Source of the DNA: Plasmopara viticola
Lineage: Eukaryota > Oomycota > Peronosporomycetes > Peronosporales > Peronosporaceae
DNA length: 64,000 nt
NCBI GenBank assembly: GCA_001695595.3
Contig: MBPM02000047.1
Coordinates: 1 to 64,000 of the forward strand
Direction: 5' to 3'
Positions 22,930 to 30,412 of the stretch are shown here, piece after piece. The position numbers and the translations under genes are program-made. Under the pieces are notes generated by a model. The model worked only from the letters and a program-made list of their open reading frames with translations, was not told the DNA's origin and made no database searches. Numbering within the stretch: position 1 is the stretch's first letter; each line of letters starts with the position of its first letter.

Positions 22930-23157
22930 TATTTCTGCTCCCTATTCTAATGAAAATTTCATTTTGCGAAATTTGTTACTGTGCGCTTTGTGTTATCTTA
23001 CTGGCTTGGTAGATGCTTAAGGGTCAGCTGTCAATTTTACTTTGTACGAACGGTATACTTTGAATTGTTTTATGGTCATATCACAAGCTCTGTAAGGAGT
23101 GAAAGATCGGCAACGTCGTAGCATTCGTGCATCACGAAAACGAGCAAGCCCACGCTG

Positions 23158-24562
23158 CAGGGAGAAGGGTTAAGTGCCCTGCATCCTGGATAAAGAGGGC
23201 TTCACAAGAGCAAATATACGATTAGTTGTGTCCAGTACCGACTCCGCCGAGATCACACGATGGCCGTGGTGCTCTAGTTGACTACAGTTTTCAAAAAAAT
23301 GACCACCTGAGCAGTCCAATGTAAATGGACCTGTTTTTTTTTCAAGACATCGAAGCCTCTCTGCTCTGTTCGACTTTTCAGTACTGTCACAAAAAAATAC
23401 TAGATTGTCGCTCTTCACACAAAAGCTCGAAATCCTCCCCCAACTCACTGGGGGAACCATGGGAATAAAGACATATCCCGAAATTGACTTTCACTCTGCT
23501 CAATCGCTGGCCCAGTCTGCATCAAAGTGAGAGCATGAAATTTGCGCACTGAATTATATGCAATATGGTTTTTAACATAGTAAGACTCATCACTTTCTAG
23601 CTTATTCACTGCTTGAGGAACTCTGAAATTCGTCATCCTTTCGATTACTGAATGCAGTGCAGATTTTCTGTACCTAGATCGCAAATTCAAATAAACTCAA
23701 TCAAGCTCCTCCTCAATCGAGACTTGTCTCAAGCTTGTGTCAGAGAGGACCGTTAAAATACAAAGTCATAGCTTGAAGCGAGCTTGTTGCAAATTCGCGG
23801 GCTCCGTCGTGTCGTACAAACTTGACCTTCTTAACCCTCAATACGCTTCCTCAATGCGACCACACATGTATGCCGAGCGCTTCCATCAAGTCCTTGTGAT
23901 GCGGTCCTGGTAGTCCCTTCCACGAACGAAGCATTATGTCGTAACGGCACCCAGCGCTCCGATAGTTTTTTTCGGTGAGTGTTCAGCTTTTGCTCGGCCT
24001 CCCACGAAAAGAAATGCGAACGCCACGCGCACGCGATATCCGTGTTTCAGGCTCGTGCTTTTTTTTCAGAAAGCGCTGAAATTGCGCTCAGATTTCTCGC
24101 CCTCTATGATGTATGTGGCAGCAGAGATATACGGCTATAAACCGCGAAGCAATTTGAAGGTATTGTGAGTGGCATCAATTACATCGTCTAGTGTTTGTGG
24201 CATAACGATTCTCGTTAGTTAGAAAGGACGTATCTATGGCCGTAGATCATCTATGCACTTCCAAAGAGCAGATGTACGCTTAGTTGTGTGATTAGATACT
24301 TCTTTTCTTTTATTCTAGACGCGTGCAGCTCTGAGAGATGTACACATCCAATCGCGGCAAATCAGGTCGACTTAGCCAGCAGCCTAGTAAAGCGAACATT
24401 CGCTGTTGGGAAGTGCTGTGAAGATAGTGAGAAGCGAGTTTTTCTGTGATTATTGGTACGATCCACATAGTGAGAGGTTTAGAACTACAAGAGATTGTCT
24501 TGCAGCACAAGCTTAACTTTCAGCGGTTGACGACGACTGTCGGCAAATTTGACCACCAGAGG
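23158..24562. other. 1405-bp unrelated insert inside the tRNA array
   Basis: Sequence without similarity to the repeat unit. The array spacer stops at CACGCTG and resumes at GATATTG, which in intact units are separated only by AT. I see no clear inverted termini or target duplication. Two short minus-strand frames (about 23170-23460 and 23445-23690) give unrecognised proteins of 96 and 81 residues and are not convincing genes. Confidence 0.75.
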
Positions 24563-24609
24563 GATATTGTTTATAAATAAGAAGTTGGGTTTGCGATATA
24601 CCATTTCAT

Positions 24610-24681
24610 GGCCTTATGGTCTAGTGGTATGATTCTCGCTTAGGAAGCGAGAGGTCCCGGATTCGATCTCCGGCAAGGCCC
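24610..24681 (+). tRNA. tRNA-Pro(AGG) unit 68, variant
   Basis: Acceptor base 7 is A (GGCCTTA), losing one pair. Anticodon loop is TTAGGAA with AGG retained. The immediate 5' flank is also changed (CCATTTCAT). Confidence 0.75.
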
Positions 24682-24959
24682 TATTTCTGCTCCTTATTTT
24701 AATGGAAATTTCATTTTGCTAAATTTGTTACTGTGCGCTTTGTGTTACCTTGCTGGCTTTGTAGATGCTCAAGGGTCAGCTGCCAATTTCACTTTGTACG
24801 AACGGTATACTTCAAATTGTTTTATGGTCATATCAGCAGCTCTGTAAGGAGTGAAAGATCGGCATCGTCGTAGCATTAGTGCATCACGAAAACGAGCAAG
24901 CCCACGCTGATGATATTCATTATAAATAAGAAGTTGAGTTTGCGATATACCGGTTCGGT

Positions 24960-25031
24960 GGTCTAGTGGTCTAGTGGTATTATTCTCGCTTAGGGTGCGA
25001 GAGGTCCCGGATTCGATCTCTGGCAAGGCCC
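24960..25031 (+). tRNA. tRNA-Pro(AGG) unit 69, acceptor altered
   Basis: Starts GGTCTAGTGGTCTAG like unit 66, with TATTATT in the D arm and TCTGG in the T stem. Probably impaired. Confidence 0.6.
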
Positions 25032-25313
25032 TATTGCTGCTCCCTATTTTAATGGAACTTTCATTTTGGTAAATTTGTTTCTGTGCTCTTTATGTAATCT
25101 TGCTGGCTTGGTAGATGCTTAAGGAAGGGTTAGCTATCAATTCCACTTTAGACTAATTGTATACTTCAAATTTTATTATGGTCATATCAGCAGCTCTGTA
25201 AGGATTGAAAGATCGGCATCGTCGTAGCATCAGTAGATCACAAATAAGATCAAGGCCACGCTGATGATATTGTTTATAAATAAGAAGTTGGGTTTGCGAT
25301 ATACCGATTTGGT

Positions 25314-25385
25314 GGCTTTGTGGTCTAGTGGTATGATTCTCGCTTAGGGTGCGAGAGGTCCCGGATTCGATCTCCGGCAAGGCCC
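25314..25385 (+). tRNA. tRNA-Pro(AGG) unit 70
   Basis: One change, GGCTTTG, giving a G-T wobble at acceptor pair 4. Folding should be preserved. Confidence 0.85.
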
Positions 25386-25663
25386 TTTTTCTGCTCTCTA
25401 TTTTTAAAGAAATTTCATTTTGCTAAATTTGTTACTGTGCTCTTTGTGTTATCTTGCTGGTTTGGTAGATGCTCAAGGGTCAGCTGTCAATTTTACTTTG
25501 TACGAACGGTATACTTCAAATTGTTTTATGGTCATATCAGCAGCTCTGTAAGGAGTGAAAGATCGGCATCGTCGTAGCATTAGTGCATCACGAAAACGAG
25601 CAAGCCCACGCTGATGATATTCTTTATAAATAAGAAGTTGGGTTTGCGATATACCGGTTCGGT

Positions 25664-25735
25664 GGCCTTGTGGTCTAGTGGTATGATTCTCGCTTAGGGT
25701 GCGAGAGGTCCCGGATTCGATCTCCGGCACGGCCC
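25664..25735 (+). tRNA. tRNA-Pro(AGG) unit 71, acceptor mismatch
   Basis: 3' acceptor strand CACGGCC gives one mismatch, shared with unit 65, 3500 bp upstream. Otherwise consensus. Confidence 0.8.
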
Positions 25736-26007
25736 AATTGCTGCTCCCTTTTTTAGTGGAGATTTCATTTTGCAAATTTCGTTTCTGTGCAATCATGCTG
25801 GCTTGGCTGGTGCTTAAGAAAGGGTCAATTATCAATTTAGCTTTGAGCGAATGGTATACTTCAAATTTTATCATGGTCACATCAGCAGCTCTGTAAGGAG
25901 TGAAAGATTGGCATTGTTGTAGCATCAGCAGATCAGAAATAAGATTAAGCCCACGCTGATGATATTGTTTATATAAAGAAGTTGGGTTTGCGATATACCG
26001 GTTCGGT

Positions 26008-26079
26008 GGTCTAGTGGTCTAGTGGTATGATTCTCGCTTAGTGTGCGAGAGATCCCGGATTCGATTTCCGGTAAGGCCC
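26008..26079 (+). tRNA. tRNA-like unit 72, anticodon AGT (Thr)
   Basis: Anticodon loop reads TTAGTGT, giving AGT. Anticodon stem intact. The acceptor 5' strand is the GGTCTAG form, and the 3' side is TTCCGGTAAGGCC with further changes. Likely a decaying copy. Confidence 0.6.
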
Positions 26080-26361
26080 TATTGCTGCTCCCAATTTTAA
26101 TGGAAATTTCATTTTGCTAAATTTGTTACTGTGCGCTTTGTGTTATCTTGCTGGCTTGGTAGATGCTTAAGGAAGGGTCAGCTATCAATTTCACTTTGTA
26201 CGAACGGTATACTTCAAATTGTTTTATGGTCATATCAGCAGCTCTGTATGGAGTGAAAGATCGGCATCGTCGTAGCATTAGTGCATCACGAAAACGAGCA
26301 AGCCCACGCTGATGATATTCATTATAAATAAGAAGTTGGGTTTGCGATATACCGGTTCGGT

Positions 26362-26433
26362 GGTCTTGTGGTCTAGTGGTATTATTCTCGCTTAGGGTGC
26401 GAGAGGTCCCGGATTCGATCTCTGGCAAGGCCC
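26362..26433 (+). tRNA. tRNA-Pro(AGG) unit 73, variant
   Basis: GGTCTTG (one wobble) with TATTATT in the D arm and TCTGG in the T stem. 1402 bp after the related unit 69. Confidence 0.7.
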
Positions 26434-26715
26434 TATTGCTGCTCCCTATTTTAATGGAAATTTCATTTTGGTAAATTTGTCTCTGTGCTCTTTATGTAAT
26501 CTTGCTGGCTTGGTAGATGCTTAAGGAAGGGTTAGCTATCAATTTCACTTTAGACTAATTGTATACTTCAAATTTTATTATGGTCATATCAGCAGCTCTG
26601 TAAGGATTGAAAGATCGGCATCGTCGTAGCATCAGTAGATCACAAATAAGATCAAGGCCACGCTGATGATATTGTTTATAAATAAGAAGTTGGGTTTGCG
26701 ATATACCGATTTGGT

Positions 26716-26787
26716 GGCTTTGTGGTCTAGTGGTATGATTCTCGCTTAGGGTGCGAGAGGTCCCGGATTCGATCTCCGGCAAGGCCC
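26716..26787 (+). tRNA. tRNA-Pro(AGG) unit 74
   Basis: GGCTTTG as in unit 70, exactly 1402 bp downstream of it. One acceptor wobble only. Confidence 0.85.
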
Positions 26788-27065
26788 TATTTCTGCTCCC
26801 TATTTTTAAAGAAATTTCATTTTGCTGAATTTGTTACTGTGCTCTTTGTGTTATCTTGCTGGCTTGGTAGATGCTCAAGGGTCAGCTGTCAATTTTACTT
26901 TGCACGAACGGTATACTTCAAATTGTTTTATGGTCATATCAGCAGCTCTGTAAGGAGTGAAAGATCGGCATCGTCGTAGCATTAGTGCATCACGAAAACG
27001 AGCAAGCCCACGCTGATGATATTGTTTATAAATAAGAAGTTCGGTTTGCGATATACTGGTTCGGT

Positions 27066-27137
27066 GGCCTTGTGGTCTAGTGGTATGATTCTCGCTTAGG
27101 GTGCGAGAGGTCCCGGATTCGATCTCCGGCAAGGCCC
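27066..27137 (+). tRNA. tRNA-Pro(AGG) unit 75
   Basis: Consensus copy; followed by a type B spacer. Confidence 0.93.
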
Positions 27138-27410
27138 TGTTGCAGCTCCCTATTTTAGTGAAAATGTCATTCTGCAATTTTTGTTTCTGTGCAATCTTGC
27201 TGGCTTGGCTGGTGCTTAAGGAAGGGTTAATTATCAATTTAACTTTAGACAAATGGTATACTTCATATTTTATCATGGTCACATCAGCAGCTCTGTGAGG
27301 AGTGAAAGATTGGCATTGTTGTAGCATCAGCAGATCAGAAATAAGATCAAGCCCACGCTGATGATATTCTTTATAAATAAGAAGTTGGGTTTGCGATTTA
27401 TCGGTTCGGT

Positions 27411-27482
27411 GGCCTTGTAGTCTAGTGGTATGATTCTCGCTTAGGGTGCGAGAGGTCCCGGATTCGATCTCCGGCAAGGCCC
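27411..27482 (+). tRNA. tRNA-Pro(AGG) unit 76
   Basis: Only change is A at position 9 (TAGTCTAG). A9 is common in tRNAs, so it is probably functional. Confidence 0.88.
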
Positions 27483-27810
27483 TATTGCTGCTCCCTATAA
27501 AAGTGGATATTTCATTTTGCAAATTTATTCCTGTGCAATCTTGCTGGCTTGGCTGGTGCCTAAGGAAAAGTTAACTATCAATTTAACTTTAGACGAATGG
27601 TGAACTTCAAATTGTTTTATGGTTATATCAGCAGCTTTGTAAGGAGTGGAAGATCAGGATTGTCGTAGCATTTGTGCATCACGAAAACGAACAAGTTAAC
27701 GCTGATGATAATGCTAGTGCATAAAATACAAAACAATATCGTCATATTTAAAAGGTACGTTTCTAAAGCTTGAGTGATATTAACGCTAACGAGGTTTCCA
27801 CCGGTTCGAT

Positions 27811-27859
27811 GGCCTTGGTCAAGCGGTATGATTCTCGCTTAGGATGCGAGAGGTCCCGG
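27811..27859 (+). pseudogene. tRNA-Pro(AGG) unit 77, 3' truncated
   Basis: Acceptor, D arm (GTCAAGCGG) and anticodon arm (TTAGGAT) are present, but the sequence breaks inside the T stem at GGTCCCGG and jumps into mid-spacer sequence (CTGGTATACTTC). No T loop or 3' acceptor strand. Confidence 0.85.
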
Positions 27860-28073
27860 CTGGTATACTTCAAATTTAATTATGGTCATGTCAGCAGCTC
27901 TGTAAGGAGTGAAAGATCAGGATTGTCGTAGCATTTGTGCATCACGAAAACGAACAAGTTAATGCTGATGATAATGTTAGTGCATAAAATACAAAACAAT
28001 ATCGTCATATTTAAAAGATACGTTTCTAAAGCCTAAATGATATTGACGTTAACGAGGTTTCCACCGCTTCGGT

Positions 28074-28145
28074 GGCCTTGTGGTCTAGTGGTATGATTCT
28101 CGCTTAGGATGCGAGAGGTCCCGGATTCGATCTTCGGCAAGGCCC
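28074..28145 (+). tRNA. tRNA-Pro(AGG) unit 78
   Basis: Loop TTAGGAT (AGG anticodon) and one T-stem wobble (TTCGG); otherwise consensus. The upstream flank is the alternative cassette shared with unit 77 and lacks TATAAATA at -39. Confidence 0.82.
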
Positions 28146-28417
28146 TATTGCTGCTCCCTATTTTAGTGGAATTTGCATTTTCCTAATTTTGTTTCTGTGC
28201 AATCTTGCTGGCTTGGCTGGTGCTTAAGAAAGGGTTAACTATCGATTTAACTTTGGACGAATGGTGTACTTCAAATTCTATCATGATCATATTAGCAGCT
28301 CTGTAAGGAGTGAAAGATCGGCATTGTTGTAGCATCAGCAGATCAGAAATAAGATCAAGCCCACGCTGATGATAATGTTTATAGATAAAAGATGAGTTTG
28401 CGATATACCGATTCGGT

Positions 28418-28489
28418 GGCCTTGTGGTCTAGTTGTGTGCTTTCAGCTTGCTGTGCGAGAGGTCCCAGATTCGATCTTCGGCAAGGCCC
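28418..28489 (+). pseudogene. tRNA-Pro relic, unit 79
   Basis: Acceptor and T arm are largely intact, but the D and anticodon arms are rewritten (TTGTGTGCTTTCAGCTTGC) so the anticodon stem no longer pairs. Confidence 0.75.
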
Positions 28490-28769
28490 TATTGCTGCTC
28501 CCTATTTTAATGGAAAGTGCATTTAGATATTTTTGTTTCTGCGCGCTATGTGTAATCTTGCTGGCTTGGTAGATGCATAAGGAAGGGTCAGCTTATAATT
28601 TCAGTTTAGACGAATGGTATACTTCAGGTTTTCATGGTCATGTCGGCGGTTTTGTAAGGAGTGAAAGATCGGCATTGTCGTAGCAATAGTACATCACAAA
28701 TAAGAACAAGACCACGCTGATGTAAATGTTTATGAATAAGAAGATGAGTTTGCGGTATACTGGTTTGGG

Positions 28770-28841
28770 GGCCTTGTGGTCTAGTAGTACGATTTTCGCT
28801 TAGGGTGCGAGAGGTCCCGGATCCGATCTTCGGCAAGGCCC
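28770..28841 (+). pseudogene. tRNA-Pro(AGG) unit 80, decayed
   Basis: Anticodon AGG retained, but D-arm changes (AGTAGTACGATTTTCGC) and a B-box substitution (ATCCGATC) are expected to weaken transcription and folding. Confidence 0.65.
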
Positions 28842-29113
28842 TATTGCTGCTCCCTATTTTAGTGGAATTTGCATTTTCGTAAATTTGTTTCTGTGCAATC
28901 TTGCTGGCTTGGCTGGTGCTTAAGAAAGGGTTTACTATCAATTACACTTTGTACGAATGGTAAGCTGCAAATTGTTTAATGGTCATATCAGCAGCTCTGT
29001 AAGGAGTGGAAGATCGGCATTGTCGTAGCATTAGTTCATCACAAAACCGAACAAGCCCACGCTAATAAATTGTTTATACAACAAAATATTTGGTTGCGAA
29101 GAACACGTTCGGT

Positions 29114-29181
29114 GGCCATGTGGCCTTGTGGTATGATGCTCGCTTAGGGTGCGAGAGGTCCCGGATTCGATTTCTGGCAAG
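29114..29181 (+). pseudogene. tRNA-Pro relic, unit 81
   Basis: Reads GGCCATGTGGCCTTGTGG at the 5' end, keeps the TTAGGGT loop, and loses the 3' acceptor strand after TCTGGCAAG. Confidence 0.75.
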
Positions 29182-29425
29182 TGCATTTTTTTCTGTGCAC
29201 CATGTTCTATCTTGCTGGCTTGGCGGATGTCAGAGGAACGATTAGCTGTTAATCTAAATTTGACGAACGGTAACGCTAAAGAATCCATTATTGTCCCATC
29301 AGCAGCTCTGGAAAGGGAGAGGAATCGGCATTGTCGTAGCATTTGTGCATCACAAACAAAAACAAGCCCACGATGATAATAATCTTAAAAAATAAGAAGA
29401 TGTGTTTGCGATATACCGGTTTGGT

Positions 29426-29495
29426 GGCCTTGTGGTCTAGTGGTGTGAGTCTCACTTAGGGTGCGAGAGGTTTCGGATTCGATCTCTGGGGGGCC
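29426..29495 (+). pseudogene. tRNA-Pro relic, unit 82
   Basis: Full-length outline with TTAGGGT, but anticodon stem CTCAC/GCGAG has a mismatch and the 3' end is TCTGGGGGGCC. Confidence 0.7.
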
Positions 29496-29771
29496 TATTG
29501 CAGCTCCGTTTTTTTATGAAGTGTGCTTCTAGCTTTTTATTTTCTGTGCACTGTATTTGACGAAGCTGGCTTAGTAGATGGTAAAGGAACTATTCCTGTC
29601 CATTGTACTTGCGACGAACGGTCGTGATTGGAACTATATTTTAGTCATTTGAACAGCTCTGCAAGGGGTGAAGAATTGGCCTTGTCATAGCAATAATGTG
29701 TCACAAATACAAACAAGCTCACGCTACGGTTGGCGTCTAAAAGAAAATATGTGTTTGTGATGTTTTAATTA

Positions 29772-29838
29772 GATGGTTGTTTAATGTAGTGGTATGATTC
29801 TCGCTTCGGGGGCGAGATGTCCCGAATTCCGGCGAGGA
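29772..29838 (+). pseudogene. tRNA-Pro relic, unit 83 (anticodon CGG)
   Basis: Anticodon arm CTCGC-TTCGGGG-GCGAG pairs perfectly and would give anticodon CGG, also proline. The acceptor and T arm are eroded (CCCGAATTCCGG). Confidence 0.55.
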
Positions 29839-30096
29839 TTTGTTGCTGCTCACCGTTTAAGCGAGTGTGCATTTTGCTTGGTTTTATTGTTGTGCACAAT
29901 ATTTTACACATTTATGACCTAACTGGTTGGGCAGATGCATAAAGAATGATTATCTTTTAGTTGTAGTCTCGACGAATGATAGTGCTTGGAAAATATCATG
30001 ATAATTTTAGCAGCTCTGCAAAGGGTAAAGAATCAGCAATGTCATAATGCCACGCTGTGGTTGGTTTCAGGATAAAATGTGTGTGTGATAATCGAT

Positions 30097-30161
30097 TGCC
30101 CTGTGGTGTAGCGGTATGCACTGGGTGCGAGAGATCTCGAATTCGATCTCCGGCAAGGCCC
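30097..30161 (+). pseudogene. tRNA-Pro relic, unit 84 (array edge)
   Basis: TTGCCCTGTGGTGTAGCGG, a shortened anticodon region, then a well preserved B box and CAAGGCCC end. The last recognisable unit. Confidence 0.65.
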
Positions 30162-30412
30162 TACAGCTTCATGTGAAACATCACCGAACAAAGTGTACTT
30201 TATCGAATGTCTAATTTATGCCAGTGCTTTAAACACTTTGTATCACATTCTGGTGACATTTGTAGCATTTGCAATATTCCCAATTGTTATAATAGGGTGA
30301 CCATCTTTCAAAGGGGTGACCACAAAAGCTTCCGTTATAGTGCTGGTCAGGAAGTAAAGAAAGTTCTTCTCAGAATTTATATCCCGCCCCCCAGCGAGCT
30401 TTGTTCACAAGC

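Larger units (their letters stand above)
1..23157 (+). repeat. Tandem tRNA-Pro(AGG) array, main block (units 1-67)
   Basis: Head-to-tail units, most often 348-350 bp, each with one 72-nt tRNA-Pro gene and a spacer of about 277 bp. 'Consensus copy' in the unit entries means identity at all 72 positions to this cloverleaf: acceptor GGCCTTG/CAAGGCC, anticodon stem CTCGC/GCGAG, loop TTAGGGT (anticodon AGG), T stem CCGGA/TCCGG, T loop TTCGATC, discriminator C. Internal A-box-like TGGTCTAGTGG and B-box-like GATTCGATC are present. Spacers keep TATAAATA at about -39 and TTTT about 16 nt after the tRNA. The block begins inside a unit, so the array extends leftward out of the window. Units before about 7 kb are shortened (325-350 bp) by scattered small deletions. 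Confidence 0.97.
24563..30161 (+). repeat. Tandem tRNA-Pro array, right block (units 68-84), decaying
   Basis: Continuation of the same array after an interruption. The spacer resumes at GATATTG, two bases after the point where the main block stopped, and the distance from unit 67 to 68 minus the insert is 347 bp, so the array was once continuous. Units 68-76 carry tRNA variants and share a four-unit higher-order repeat of 1402 bp. Units 77-84 become progressively divergent, truncated and irregularly spaced, ending about 250 bp before the SCYL2-like gene. Confidence 0.95.

Noticed and set aside
24189..24226. TCTAGTG...GATTCTCG stretch in the insert, resembling a tRNA-Pro D/anticodon arm
   Set aside because: Stems do not pair and no B box follows; similarity is too short to support.
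294..29376. Dozens of open frames with repeated products (antisense MPEIESGTSRTLSENHTT..., sense MREVPDSISGKAL...)
   Set aside because: They are translations across the tRNA and its spacer. They recur only because the repeat is conserved, differ freely outside the tRNA, and many use non-ATG starts.
1..30161. Array read as tRNA-derived SINEs or as CRISPR-like repeats
   Set aside because: Units are strictly head-to-tail with no poly(A) tail, target duplications or dispersed copies. Spacers are not unique, and the genome is eukaryotic.
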